This document shows, piece after piece, positions 1 to 8,870 of a DNA stretch of 64,000 nt; within the stretch, counting starts at the first letter, position 1; the number at the start of each line of letters is the position of its first letter. The notes beneath the pieces were generated by a model that had not been told where the DNA came from, did no database searches, and saw nothing but the letters and a program-made list of their open reading frames with translations. The stretch is taken from the NCBI GenBank assembly GCA_030835385.1, contig JAURPI010000022.1, positions 124,001 to 188,000 on the forward strand, given 5' to 3'. The position numbers and the translations under genes are program-made. This DNA is from Alphaproteobacteria bacterium (GTDB lineage Bacteria > Pseudomonadota > Alphaproteobacteria > Rhodospirillales > Rhodospirillaceae).

Positions 1-1329
1 GTCACTCGTGCAGATGATGCGTGCAGCCGTCAATTCTTCGCAGAGGCTGGGCGATATCTTTATCGTAGGTCTCTGACGGAATCTGAAATGGAAACGGCTG
101 TTTCAGCAGCAAATGAAGTGGCCAACCAGTTCGGTGATTTTTATTCGGGTATTGAGTTTGGTCTAACGGGTTTGTTGGTCACGCCTAGCTTCCTATTCAT
201 TATCGATGAGACGGAGCCTGATTCATCCTCACCAAGCGGATTGCGCCTCACGGGATACGCGAAGGCAGCCCGTTTGAGTTTCTTTCTGTGGAACTCAGCT
301 CCCGACGATATGCTTCTCGAAGCTGCTGAATCAGGTGACCTCCACACGGAGAAGGGCCTAAAGCAGCAAGTGGAGCGGATGCTTCGCTCTCAGTACCTAT
401 CTCGCGGCGTGCGCGCATTTTTTGAGGATTTTCTCGATCTTGAGAAATTCGAGACTCTCGAGAAAGACACATTAATTTATCCAGCGTACACCATTAACGC
501 TGCGGAAAGCGCGAAGGAGCAGCTGCTTCGAACAATTGTTGACCACACGGTCAATAAAGATGCTCCGTATCCCGAGATCTTCACGACACGGAATACGTTT
601 TTGGATTCCCACCTTGGGCGGGTTTACAAAGTAGCGGTCGCGCGGCCGGATGGCGGATGGCAGCCCTACGAATTCCTGGAAGACGACGTGAGAGCTGGCA
701 TCTTAACGCAGATGGGATTCCTTTCTTTGTTTTCACATCCGGGCCGGAGTTCGGCGACTTTGCGCGGCAAAGCCGTGCGTGAGCTTCTGCTCTGCCAGAA
801 AGTGCCTGATCCGCCAGGTGATGTGGACTTCTCGTTATTCAATGACCCTGATGCGCCGACCCGAACCGCGCGTGACAGGTTGACCGCACACTCGACAGTG
901 CCATCCTGCGCTGGCTGCCACAAATTGACAGACCCTATCGGACTCGGCTTTGAACAGTTTGATGGCATAGGCCAGTTCCGTGTCGCAGAACAGGGTGCAA
1001 TTATCGATGTATCGGGTGACCTTGATGGCAATCAATTCACGGACGCTAAGTCTTTAGCTCAGGCCATGCATGATAGCCCTGCGGTGCCGGCCTGTTTGAC
1101 CAACCAGTTGTATTCCTATGCGGCAGGGCGAGCGCCCGAGCGTAGCGAGCGGGAATTTGTTCGCTATCTAGAAGCTGAATTCGCCGACGCAGAATACAGC
1201 TTGAAGTCTCTTCTTCGCGGCATTGCTACAAGCACCGCATTTTTCACGATCACGCAGCCTGAGAACGGACCTGAGGGCGTGCGTGCAGCTTCCATCCAAA
1301 CGACGACCAAGCAGGAGCGTGGATCATGA
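1..1329 (+). CDS. DUF1592/DUF1588/DUF1585-family mono-haem protein, 5' end cut by window
   Basis: The reading frame is open from base 1, so the N-terminus lies outside the window; the first in-window ATG (88) is internal. The translated start aligns with the middle of the full-length paralogue at 14622-16313. The family comprises PSD1-like exported proteins with DUF1595, DUF1592, DUF1588 and DUF1585 domains, common in Planctomycetes and some marine proteobacteria; its biochemical role is not established. A CAGCH haem motif followed by KLTDPIGLGFE (around base 905-955) marks the DUF1588 domain and implies one c-type haem. The stop overlaps the start of the DUF1552 gene by 4 bases (ATGA), the usual pairing. 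Family assignment is firm; function is unknown, with periplasmic electron transfer inferred from the haem site. Confidence 0.88.
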   Translation, partial: VTRADDACSRQFFAEAGRYLYRRSLTESEMETAVSAANEVANQFGDFYSGIEFGLTGLLVTPSFLFIIDETEPDSSSPSGLRLTGYAKAARLSFFLWNSAPDDMLLEAAESGDLHTEKGLKQQVERMLRSQYLSRGVRAFFEDFLDLEKFETLEKDTLIYPAYTINAAESAKEQLLRTIVDHTVNKDAPYPEIFTTRNTFLDSHLGRVYKVAVARPDGGWQPYEFLEDDVRAGILTQMGFLSLFSHPGRSSATLRGKAVRELLLCQKVPDPPGDVDFSLFNDPDAPTRTARDRLTAHSTVPSCAGCHKLTDPIGLGFEQFDGIGQFRVAEQGAIIDVSGDLDGNQFTDAKSLAQAMHDSPAVPACLTNQLYSYAAGRAPERSEREFVRYLEAEFADAEYSLKSLLRGIATSTAFFTITQPENGPEGVRAASIQTTTKQERGS

Positions 1330-2696
1330 GCTTTTTCCTTCCCAGCAAAAAGTCCCGCAGGCAAGTGCTGCGCAGCATGATGGGCGGCGGTGTGGTCTCA
1401 CTGACATTGCCTTTTCTCGACTGTTTCTTGAACACCAACGGCACTGCGCTGGCCAGCGGTACGCCACTGCCAACTCGTTTCGGTACCTGGTATTGGGGTA
1501 TGGGGCATACGCCTAACCGAGCCGTGACGGATAAGTTGGCGACGGGGCCGGGTATTGAATTCCTAGACGAGACCAAAGCACTTATTCCGCATAAGGATAA
1601 ATTAAATTACTTCGGCAAATTCAATATGCCGTTGGACGGTCGGTCCAATTACACCCACTTCTCCGGATGGGTAGCAAACCGCACTGGGTCTGCACCGGGA
1701 GCCGGTGGCGATATTCCGGCGCCAACCTTAGATCTTTTGATCGCCGATCAAATCGGCAATGGCACGCGGTTTCGCACTCTTGACGTCAGCAGCGTTGGCA
1801 TCGCTCGTGAAAACTACAGCGCCCGCAATACGTACAACCGAGCCGCCGCTGAGGTAGACCCTGTCGCGCTGTTTGATCGTATTTATGGACCAGAGTTTGC
1901 GGATCCGAACAAGGCAGATTTCAAACCAGATCCTAATGTCCGGTTACGCAAGAGCGTTTTGTCAGCATTCACGGAAGAAACCAAAGACTATATGAAAACC
2001 TTGGGCGCCGCTGACAAGCAGCGGATGGACCAATACTTCACATCTATTCGTGAGATCGAGAATCAACTGGCCCTGCAACTGACTAAGCCTGAGCCAAACA
2101 AAGCTTGCCGTGTACCAGAGCGCCCAGGCGAGTTGGGCCCTCAGGAGGTTGCCAGAGTCCGTGAAATGGATTCCGTGATCGAAACTCATAAGGTCATGAC
2201 TAAGATTTTGGCGATGGCTGTCGCGTGTAACCAAACCAACATATTCAATATGGTGTTCACCGATAACTTCGCAAACGTTCGTCGTGTCGGTGAAACGTAT
2301 ACCCACCACCTGCTGACCCACGAGGAAGCTGTTGATGCCGAAAAGGGATATCAACCACTGACTTACTGGTTCAACGAGAAGTCGATGGAGGGCATGGCAA
2401 CATTCATTGATATTATTGAGAGCATCCCAGAGGGTGATGGCACATTGCTCGATAATTGCTTGATCTTCGCGTCTTCGGAAACGAACTACGCCCGACTACA
2501 TACAATCGATGGTGTGCCGGTTTATCTCATCGGTGGAGCTGGCGGGCGGATGAAGCAAGGTATGTATGTTGCTGGTGGCGGTGACCCCATCACGCGGGTT
2601 GGGTTGACGGCCATGCAGATCATGGGTGTGCCTGTTCAAAACTGGGGCACGAAATCGTTAGCCACTTCCAAGACAATTTCAGAAATAGTGGTTTAG
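1326..2696 (+). CDS. DUF1552 family Tat-exported protein
   Basis: A 456-residue protein that begins with a Tat-type signal (SRRQVLRSM then a hydrophobic stretch to about residue 40) and continues into a DUF1552 domain. Typical features include GRSNYTHFSGWVANRTG, the FTSIREIENQL helix and a C-terminal GLTAMQIMG segment. DUF1552 proteins are nearly always encoded beside a DUF1592 protein, as here, and look like exported metal-dependent hydrolase or sulfatase-fold proteins, but no reaction is known. Translation is probably coupled to the upstream gene through the ATGA overlap. A second copy with the same partner lies at 13239-14609. The Tat signal suggests folding or cofactor loading in the cytoplasm before export; that is inference. 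Confidence 0.88.
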   Translation: MSFFLPSKKSRRQVLRSMMGGGVVSLTLPFLDCFLNTNGTALASGTPLPTRFGTWYWGMGHTPNRAVTDKLATGPGIEFLDETKALIPHKDKLNYFGKFNMPLDGRSNYTHFSGWVANRTGSAPGAGGDIPAPTLDLLIADQIGNGTRFRTLDVSSVGIARENYSARNTYNRAAAEVDPVALFDRIYGPEFADPNKADFKPDPNVRLRKSVLSAFTEETKDYMKTLGAADKQRMDQYFTSIREIENQLALQLTKPEPNKACRVPERPGELGPQEVARVREMDSVIETHKVMTKILAMAVACNQTNIFNMVFTDNFANVRRVGETYTHHLLTHEEAVDAEKGYQPLTYWFNEKSMEGMATFIDIIESIPEGDGTLLDNCLIFASSETNYARLHTIDGVPVYLIGGAGGRMKQGMYVAGGGDPITRVGLTAMQIMGVPVQNWGTKSLATSKTISEIVV

Positions 2697-2748
2697 TTGC
2701 ATCGATAATAATATCTGCCGTTGGATTCGAAGTAGAAAGGTTGGTCGA

Positions 2749-3915
2749 ATGACGTTTCACGCGTGGCTATGCGCTCTGGTGGTTAGGGCTGCTGCGCCGA
2801 TCTTCTTGTTGTCACTTACGTCGGCTGTTAGCCATGCTGAAGTCCGAACTCCCGACGCGCCATCAGCTTTTGTTCTTGTCGAAAAAGGTCACGGATGGGA
2901 TGTCACAGATAATGAGCAGATGGCTCTCTATACGTCGAAACGTGACATTGAGCCGGGCACGTCAAGTTGTGTCGAAGACTGCGCAGTGAGCTGGCCGCCG
3001 TATTTAGCTCCGGAAGGAGCGGAAGGTAACGGTGATTGGTCGATCATTACGCGGGATGATGGGGGCCGACAGTGGGCGTACGATGACAAACCATTATACC
3101 GGTACAGCGTCGATCAGGGGCCAGGTGATACCTACGGTGAAGGCATAGGCTTACTTTGGGATATTGCTTTCATAAATGCTCCAACACCGCCCGGCGTTCT
3201 TATCAACAAGACATTGATGGGGTATGTCGCCGCTGACCACCATAAAATGACTTTGTATGCGCCAGCGGCAGAAGTAGAGGTCGCGTCTTTATGCGTCGAA
3301 AAGCCTTGCTTGGCAGAGTGGAGTCCGGTGATTGCGCCACGCATCGCCCGATCCATTGGTGATTGGAATGTGATCTCCCGTGAAGATGGTTTGAACCAAT
3401 GGGTGTATCAGGGCCGTCCTTTGTTCCGGTTTTCTGGCGACGTTTTAACAGGAGAATTATCGGGGCACGGTGCACCTCTTGATTCTGATGGAAAATCAAT
3501 GGAAGCCATGGTGCTTGAACCGCGCCCTCCATATCCTGATTGGGTGCGAGTGCAGGATACCGATGCCGGGGAAATGCTCGCCGATCCTAATTACAAGACG
3601 ATCTATACCTGGGATCCCAGCAAATTGTTTTCCCGGCTAGCCGCACCAGCAAAGGCGTGCGGAGCGGAATGTCTCGACGAAGAGTGGGTTCCTAAATACG
3701 CCGGTGAAGATGAAGTTGCTCCTGGTGGCAATTGGGCAATACTACCATTGTCTGATGGTCGTAGGCAGTGGGCCTACAAAGGACGTCACCTTTTCACCAA
3801 CACGCGTGATGTTACTCAGGGGTCCTTCTTAGGGTATCGCCACGGCGGTAATCGGGCGTTCAATGTGGTGATGCACTCGGGTGATGCGTTGCAAGGTACA
3901 CTTAGACGGCCCTAG
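2749..3915 (+). CDS. Secreted Lipoprotein_15 (PF03640-like) triple-repeat protein
   Basis: A 388-residue exported protein with a cleavable signal (hydrophobic core about residues 8-28, ending SHAE). Three repeats of roughly 100 residues follow. Each has an LYT-like strand, a Cys pair (CVEDC, CVEKPC, CGAEC), a WPP or WSP motif, a GDW or GNW turn, a DG-x(2)-QW segment and a PL[YF]R-like strand. This is the secreted-repeat / Lipoprotein_15 pattern, of unknown function. The paired cysteines suggest disulfides in the periplasm. It follows the DUF1552 gene by 52 bases with an AAAGG-type ribosome site and has a paralogue in the second module at 12084-13223. Function is not known; a role together with the DUF1592/DUF1552 pair is inferred from the repeated gene order. 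Confidence 0.8.
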   Translation: MTFHAWLCALVVRAAAPIFLLSLTSAVSHAEVRTPDAPSAFVLVEKGHGWDVTDNEQMALYTSKRDIEPGTSSCVEDCAVSWPPYLAPEGAEGNGDWSIITRDDGGRQWAYDDKPLYRYSVDQGPGDTYGEGIGLLWDIAFINAPTPPGVLINKTLMGYVAADHHKMTLYAPAAEVEVASLCVEKPCLAEWSPVIAPRIARSIGDWNVISREDGLNQWVYQGRPLFRFSGDVLTGELSGHGAPLDSDGKSMEAMVLEPRPPYPDWVRVQDTDAGEMLADPNYKTIYTWDPSKLFSRLAAPAKACGAECLDEEWVPKYAGEDEVAPGGNWAILPLSDGRRQWAYKGRHLFTNTRDVTQGSFLGYRHGGNRAFNVVMHSGDALQGTLRRP

Positions 3916-4027
3916 ACGCTTGTGATCCTGACCGTCTGGTGCCTTTGAATATAAATTCCTATTCCCGGATTGTCTTCGACATGCGACAAAAGAGGGCAAT
4001 GCGACGAGTACTGTACTGAGGTTTAAC

Positions 4028-4384
4028 ATGAGCAAGAACACGACATTCAATCGACGTTCAGTCGTTAAGATGGGGCTTCAAGTGCCTTTGGTTTCTGCCG
4101 CTGCAGGGGTGTTGGTCGCGTGCGGTGATGGGGAAGAAATTGCGTTGTGCGCCGACCCCAATATGTTGAGCTTTGGTGAAAACAGTATTCGCCAAGCCAA
4201 CAAATACATTGAGGTATCAGAAGAGGCCGATAAGAATTGTCTCAACTGTGCATTTTTTACGCCTGAACCGGCGGGACCTGACGGCGTGGTGCCCAACTGC
4301 GGCGATTGCAGCATATTTGAAGGCCTTGCGAGCAAGAACGGTTATTGCGATTCTTGGAGCACCAAAGACACAGGCCAGGGATAA
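4028..4384 (+). CDS. High-potential iron-sulfur protein (HiPIP), Tat/lipoprotein type
   Basis: A 118-residue protein. Residues 71-118 carry the HiPIP signature: C71-x2-C74 with aromatic residues after it (AFF), C94-SIFEG, and GYC107DSW. These four cysteines should hold one [4Fe-4S](3+/2+) cluster that works at high potential in the periplasm. The N-terminus has a twin-arginine motif (NRRSVVKMG) and a lipobox-like LVAC with C32, so the mature protein may be lipid-anchored. Cys91 lies three residues before the likely ligand Cys94 and is an extra cysteine. The ribosome site GAGG is 7 bases before ATG. HiPIPs carry electrons between cytochrome complexes and terminal acceptors. The convergent tri-haem cytochrome c gene is a plausible partner, but that link is inference. 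Confidence 0.88.
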   Translation: MSKNTTFNRRSVVKMGLQVPLVSAAAGVLVACGDGEEIALCADPNMLSFGENSIRQANKYIEVSEEADKNCLNCAFFTPEPAGPDGVVPNCGDCSIFEGLASKNGYCDSWSTKDTGQG

Positions 4385-4391
4385 GTCAGCG

Positions 4392-5663
4392 TCAGCGCTG
4401 CTTGCCGACATCTGCTTCCGTTACTGCTCCACCGCGATTGCCCCAGTTGGACCTAAGGTAAGTGCTCAGTAGAGCAATTTCGTCGTCATCTAACTTGTCG
4501 CCAAATGCTTCCATGGTTTTCCATGCACCCGGCGGCGAAGGTGCGGGCACTTCGGCTCCATAAATAATAACGTTTATCAGTGATGCTGGGTCTTCAGCCT
4601 GCACAACGCTGCTGCCCGCAACCGCTGGGCCGATGCTTGGATCGCCAAGGCCTGTTGGCAAGTGACAGGTGCCGCAATGGATGGTGTACAGCAATTCACC
4701 AGCCCTGAAATCAGCATCGCTCATTTTGTGTTGTGGTGCGCGTTCTATGGGCGGCAGGCTTTTAAGGTAAACAGCCATCGCGCGGACGTCGCTTTCACTG
4801 AGTTGCGAAGTGCTCATGGTGATAACTTCATTCATGGGACCGAATGTTCCTCCCATGCCGCCGTGACCTGTTTTTAGGTATGAGGTGAGGTCATCTTCAG
4901 ACCAAGCTGCTAAGCCGTCTGATGCAGATGTTAGGTTCACGGCTGACCAGGGGCGAATCTTATCTTCGTCTACTTTGTCGTTGTATGTGCCGCCGCTGAG
5001 AGCTTGTTCAGATTGTAGGCCGCCTAACGCGTTCCGAGGTGTGTGGCAGGTTCCGCAATGGCCGAGACCTTGGACAAGATAAGCCCCTCGATTCCACTGC
5101 TCCGTCTGCGACTCATCAAGTTCAAAGCGTTCGTTTTCCAAATATAAAGCGTTCCAAACGCCCATTAGGCCACGCTGATTGAACGGGAACCCCATTTCGT
5201 TTTCAGGTGGAGAATAGGTCGACGGGGCTACGGATTCCAGAAACGCAAAGAGGTCTTTGAGATCTTGTTCTGAAACTTTTGTGAATGATGGGTAGGGGAA
5301 CGCTGGGTATAGGTTTGAACCATCAGCTGCCTTGCCTTCATGCATAGCGCGGATGAATTGATCTTCCGTCCAACCGCCAATGCCAGCTGTGTCATCTGAT
5401 GTGATGTTGGTCGAGTAAATAATCCCAAAGTCGGTGTGAAAGGCGATGCCCCCCGCGAATGGCTCTCCGCCTTCCTTGGTGTGGCAGGCCATGCAGTTTC
5501 CGGCAGTCGCGAGATACAAACCTCGCTGCACGGGATTGTCGCTGTCGGCCATAGGGACGGAAGAAGAAGGCTCTTGGGCGGGTGCGTTTGTGGCGAAAGC
5601 GATCGCAACGACCGTCACAACGCACGAAATCGAACGGGAGAAAGATAGCATAGCTTTAGTCAC
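4392..5663 (-). CDS. Tri-haem cytochrome c (AdhB/gluconate dehydrogenase cytochrome-subunit type)
   Basis: About 423 residues with three CxxCH haem motifs (GNCMACHT, GHCGTCHT, IHCGTCHL), one in each of three cytochrome c domains, as in the cytochrome subunits of membrane alcohol, gluconate or sorbitol dehydrogenases. I chose the GTG at 5663 because AAGGA lies 7 bases upstream and the product starts MTKAMLSF, giving a signal peptide that ends near NAPAQ. The family passes electrons from a periplasmic dehydrogenase to ubiquinone or an oxidase. No catalytic dehydrogenase subunit of the GMC or PQQ type is adjacent, so the electron donor is unknown; DUF1592-type proteins or the HiPIP are candidates by position. 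It converges with the HiPIP gene, 7 bases apart. Confidence 0.88.
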   Translation of the reverse strand: MTKAMLSFSRSISCVVTVVAIAFATNAPAQEPSSSVPMADSDNPVQRGLYLATAGNCMACHTKEGGEPFAGGIAFHTDFGIIYSTNITSDDTAGIGGWTEDQFIRAMHEGKAADGSNLYPAFPYPSFTKVSEQDLKDLFAFLESVAPSTYSPPENEMGFPFNQRGLMGVWNALYLENERFELDESQTEQWNRGAYLVQGLGHCGTCHTPRNALGGLQSEQALSGGTYNDKVDEDKIRPWSAVNLTSASDGLAAWSEDDLTSYLKTGHGGMGGTFGPMNEVITMSTSQLSESDVRAMAVYLKSLPPIERAPQHKMSDADFRAGELLYTIHCGTCHLPTGLGDPSIGPAVAGSSVVQAEDPASLINVIIYGAEVPAPSPPGAWKTMEAFGDKLDDDEIALLSTYLRSNWGNRGGAVTEADVGKQR

Positions 5664-5722
5664 GCGACATCCTTTGGCATTGATTTGGTATGTGCCCTTA
5701 TGAGAGGGCAAAAAAATTTACA

Positions 5723-6220
5723 TTAGTTGCGCGGCCCGACGTCCACTTGACCCCGAATTTCACCGTAAGGCCAGCGGTCAGTGGTGATGTTCACATAAGT
5801 CCAACCTGCGAGAAGGTACTGCACCTCGGCCTCCGTGACCACGGCTGAGCCTTTAAGTGGACTTACAATCCCGTCCGGCGCTAGGTCGATAAAAGCCAAG
5901 CCGTTGGCACCGGGCTGGGATGGTCCGTGAAGACTGGCGGCGATCGGTTTTGAGATCAGGCCCGTGAAGTGAACCTCCCACGATAAGGTCAAAGTGGTCA
6001 GATCGAGTTCGAGATCAGCCGAGCCAGTTGCTGGACTTTCCGTCAATCGAGTCTGATTCCAGGCGGACAGATCAGTATGGAACTCCCGCTTCGTCATTTG
6101 TGCTTGGGCAGGGAGACACGCCAACAATGCAGCGGCTAAAAATGTGATTACAGTAAATCGACGATCTATGTCGTACCTTCTTAAACGATGCACTTTTCCA
6201 GCTTTCTTAGGTTTATTCAT
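5723..6220 (-). CDS. CHRD domain protein
   Basis: 165 residues from the ATG at 6220, with an N-terminal signal (hydrophobic FLAAALLACLPAQA) and a CHRD-like domain. Diagnostic parts are the strand with LTLSWEVHFTGL, the LHGPSQPG turn, and the end YVNITTDRWPYGEIRGQV, which matches the usual Y-[VL]-N-[IV]-H-T-x-P-x-GEIRGQ signature. CHRD domains occur in many bacterial exported proteins without known activity. The start overlaps the stop of the upstream MFS gene (ATGAATAA), so translation is likely coupled. Reading further upstream is possible but lies wholly inside the MFS gene and lacks a signal peptide. A second CHRD protein is at 17597-18124. Confidence 0.8.
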   Translation of the reverse strand: MNKPKKAGKVHRLRRYDIDRRFTVITFLAAALLACLPAQAQMTKREFHTDLSAWNQTRLTESPATGSADLELDLTTLTLSWEVHFTGLISKPIAASLHGPSQPGANGLAFIDLAPDGIVSPLKGSAVVTEAEVQYLLAGWTYVNITTDRWPYGEIRGQVDVGPRN

Positions 6221-7448
6221 TAAATTCCGGTGGCCTGCCCAGTCCACCGATAACGATTGCTCCAAACACCAAGATCGCACCGGCAGCATATAAGACCTGG
6301 GTGTAACTGCCGAACATATCGAAAGACATTCCGACGGCCAAGGGCCCCACTGCCGCACCAAGATAAAACACTGATAACTGGGTTCCGTAAATCTTGCCAT
6401 AGGCTTTTAGGCCAAAAAAACGACTGACAAGGTAAGCAACCAAATCAATTTCAGCCGCAGCCGATAAACCGAGGGTGATGACGGCGATTAGGAAAACCCA
6501 GGTCGGCGCGGAGTCCAAGGTCAGTAGAACGCAGCCTATGGCCGTCGCCGAGAACATAATGGCAGCGACCAACGGGGCTCTGAAATGGTCAATCAAATAC
6601 CCGACGCCTATGCGGCCAAATAGAACGGCAAAACCAAGCACCCCGGCGATTTGCGCTGCCGCCATTGCAGTCATATCGCGGTCAATCAAAAGAGGGACAA
6701 GGTTGATAAGTAGTCCGGCGATGATTGCCGAAATAAAGAAGAATCCGATAGCAATCTTCCAGAATACGACGGTCTTATAACTCTCCTGAAATGTCATGCC
6801 GGGATGTGAGGAAGCTTCTTCAACTTGCTCACTAACTTGCTCATTCTGGTTCCGTGAGGGCGCGTTATCGTTGAACAGCAGTGCAATCAACGGCAAAGCG
6901 ATCAGTAGAATTAATGCGCTAATCCCCAGATACCCAGCTTGCCAGCCGAACCTTTCGATTAAGGCTGTGGCGATACCTGGGCCGACGATCCCGGCCAATC
7001 CAGATCCCGCTAATGCAAGCCCTAGGGCCAAGCCGCGACCTTTATCGAACCAAAGGTTTACTGCACGTGTCCACACCACAGGCGTTGTGCCGCCACCGAC
7101 GAGAGACATCATCAGCCACATGGCATAGAAGAACGCGATACCCCCGCCCAATTGAGTCAGAGACGCATACCCGAGCGCGAGCAAGCCCATGGAAACAAGA
7201 CCCACCCGCTTGGCACCGAACCGATCAACGATTGTTCCAACTATCGGTGCTGTAAAAACCGTGCCGAGCAAGAGAAAGCTGGCTGCTGTTGAAACGGCAC
7301 CTCGGGTCCAACCGAACGCGTCTACGAGCGGAATGACAAATACGCCGAAAGTGTAAAAAGCAAACCCACTGAGGCCGAAGCCATTTCCGATCGCACAGGC
7401 CAATAGCGTACGCCAGCCGCGCTGAAACTCTTGTGGTGCAGTTAACAT
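6213..7448 (-). CDS. MFS transporter, monocarboxylate/OFA-like
   Basis: A 411-residue membrane protein with about 12 hydrophobic helices. It contains the MFS loop GTIVDRFGAKRVG after helix 2 and the helix 4-5 region with WFDKGRGLALGLALAGSGLAG, typical of the monocarboxylate/oxalate-formate (OFA) branch. I chose the ATG at 7448, preceded by GAGGGG at good spacing; upstream in-frame codons would add a polar tail unlike the family. It probably carries a small organic acid across the inner membrane. The downstream CHRD gene overlaps it, and a maleate-isomerase-like gene is divergent, which suits carboxylate metabolism, but the actual substrate cannot be read from sequence. Confidence 0.82.
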   Translation of the reverse strand: MLTAPQEFQRGWRTLLACAIGNGFGLSGFAFYTFGVFVIPLVDAFGWTRGAVSTAASFLLLGTVFTAPIVGTIVDRFGAKRVGLVSMGLLALGYASLTQLGGGIAFFYAMWLMMSLVGGGTTPVVWTRAVNLWFDKGRGLALGLALAGSGLAGIVGPGIATALIERFGWQAGYLGISALILLIALPLIALLFNDNAPSRNQNEQVSEQVEEASSHPGMTFQESYKTVVFWKIAIGFFFISAIIAGLLINLVPLLIDRDMTAMAAAQIAGVLGFAVLFGRIGVGYLIDHFRAPLVAAIMFSATAIGCVLLTLDSAPTWVFLIAVITLGLSAAAEIDLVAYLVSRFFGLKAYGKIYGTQLSVFYLGAAVGPLAVGMSFDMFGSYTQVLYAAGAILVFGAIVIGGLGRPPEFNE

Positions 7449-7702
7449 AGTGGAGATTCCCCTCATTACCCCAATCAATAGCGAACGGGGATAATTGCTG
7501 GGAAACGGCTCAATCGACAGCGTTTCCAAGGTTCTGTCCAAGGCGTGAGCAAGAGCGCCGGTCAACTGAGCCGGGGCATACTGCCAGGAATTGCGAAAAT
7601 AGTCGTGTGGCGAACCACGTCTCTTATCTTGTCTCAATGCACTCGAGCTTTCGTATCATTAGGTATTGACCTCAATCGCGACCCTAAGGGAAGAAACGTG
7701 TA

Positions 7703-8449
7703 ATGACTGATGCTTTGGCATGGCGACGTAAATTCGGTGTTATGGGACCGTCTACAAACACCATAGTTCAACCTGACTATGATGATCTCCGTGTCCCCGG
7801 TCTTACCAACCACTACAGCCGAATATTAGTGCAGGATGGAACCATCGAGAGCGATGAACAGTTTATGGCGTTGACGCGTGGTATCGCAGACAATGTCATA
7901 GATGCTGTGAGGAGTGTGATGACCTGTGCGCCTGACTACCTAGTGATGGGTATGTCGGCGGTGACTTTCTATGGAGGCGCCAAAGGCGCTGACGCATTTC
8001 TAGACCGCATCGAATCTGAATCGAACGTAAAAGCGTCTATAGGGTCACTTTCGTGTATCGCGGCCTTGAAAGCCTATGGTGGCATAAAGCGTATTTCGTT
8101 TGTCTCGCCGTACTACCCGACTGCCAACGGAGAGGTGAAACAGTTCTTCGCGGACCATGGTTTTGAAACAGTTCGTGAGGTGTGTTTGCAATGTCCTAGT
8201 GCCATCGCGATTTCAGAAGTGCAGGAAGATCGACTGGTTGATGTATTGCAAGAGCTTGACGGACCAGACGTCGACGCCATTGTTCAAGTCGGCACAAATA
8301 TGAGCATGATGCGGCTAGCAGGCTTTGCCGAAACCTGGTTGAGAAAACCTGTGATAGCGATTAACGCTGCAACCTATTGGCATGCTTTGCGCGCCAACGG
8401 TATCTCCGACAAAGTACAAGGCTTTGGAAGTTTGCTTGAAGACTTCTAA
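7703..8449 (+). CDS. Maleate cis-trans isomerase / arylmalonate decarboxylase-like protein
   Basis: 248 residues of the Asp/Glu racemase superfamily. The N-terminal GVMGPSTNT and the C-terminal KPVIAINAATYWHALRANG are hallmarks of maleate isomerase-like proteins. Characterised maleate isomerases use two cysteines, one in each half. Here the corresponding segments read LVMGMSAVTFYGG and VQVGTNMSM, with no cysteine in either loop, so the standard two-cysteine reaction looks impossible. Cysteines elsewhere (CAPDY, SLSC, VCLQC) do not sit in these loops. It may belong to a subfamily with another chemistry. A GGAAG ribosome site precedes ATG. It is divergent from the MFS gene and convergent with a cupin operon. 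Confidence 0.75.
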   Translation: MTDALAWRRKFGVMGPSTNTIVQPDYDDLRVPGLTNHYSRILVQDGTIESDEQFMALTRGIADNVIDAVRSVMTCAPDYLVMGMSAVTFYGGAKGADAFLDRIESESNVKASIGSLSCIAALKAYGGIKRISFVSPYYPTANGEVKQFFADHGFETVREVCLQCPSAIAISEVQEDRLVDVLQELDGPDVDAIVQVGTNMSMMRLAGFAETWLRKPVIAINAATYWHALRANGISDKVQGFGSLLEDF

Positions 8450-8470
8450 GCCGCGTTATCAAACCCGAAT

Positions 8471-8857
8471 TTACTTGAATTCGTAATCGACAGTACTGTT
8501 GAAGGTCACATTAAGCGTAATCACCGGTACGCGGCTTGGCGCAAATGACGAGTGGTGCAGCGCGCGTCCGTCCACGTAGATGCCATCGCCTGTAGCCAAG
8601 CGGCAGGCATCCCCATTCTGCTGTGTGATTTGTGCGTGTCCTTGCATGCACCAGACAATGCGCGCGCCGTTAGTTAGATGCATTTCGGTCGGTCCGCCGG
8701 GGAAGGGTTCGCCAGGCTGACTAATAGCGATTCCCCAATATTTTGCGTCCTGTTTCTCGGAAATCCATTCCGTGTCGCTGACCTGAGTGAGAGGAACTTC
8801 TGTTTCGATCGTGATCGACCGGTCGTTTTCGTCCATCTCCATGGCACATAATTTCAT
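8471..8857 (-). CDS. Small cupin-fold protein
   Basis: 128 residues with a single cupin-like fold: a strand with GARIVWCMQGHAQIT, then GDGIYVDGRALHHSSFAPSR, the usual second cupin motif region with paired histidines (HH). The first motif lacks the normal HxH pair, so any metal site would be incomplete. AAGGA lies 9 bases before the ATG at 8857. It is last in a run of three minus-strand cupin genes (10174 to 8471) with gaps or overlaps of at most 13 bases, probably one operon. No signal peptide is seen. The function is unknown; a small-molecule binding or oxygenase role is typical of cupins but unsupported here. Confidence 0.65.
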   Translation of the reverse strand: MKLCAMEMDENDRSITIETEVPLTQVSDTEWISEKQDAKYWGIAISQPGEPFPGGPTEMHLTNGARIVWCMQGHAQITQQNGDACRLATGDGIYVDGRALHHSSFAPSRVPVITLNVTFNSTVDYEFK

Positions 8858-8870
8858 AGCGGTGCGTCCT

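Noticed and set aside
1250-1576. Minus-strand frame across the DUF1592/DUF1552 junction
   Set aside because: Antisense to two confirmed genes, arginine/proline-rich with no known domain.
4387-4400. Short hairpin CAGCG-TCAG-CGCTG as a terminator between HiPIP and cytochrome genes
   Set aside because: Only 5 bp, no T-run, and it overlaps the cytochrome stop codon.
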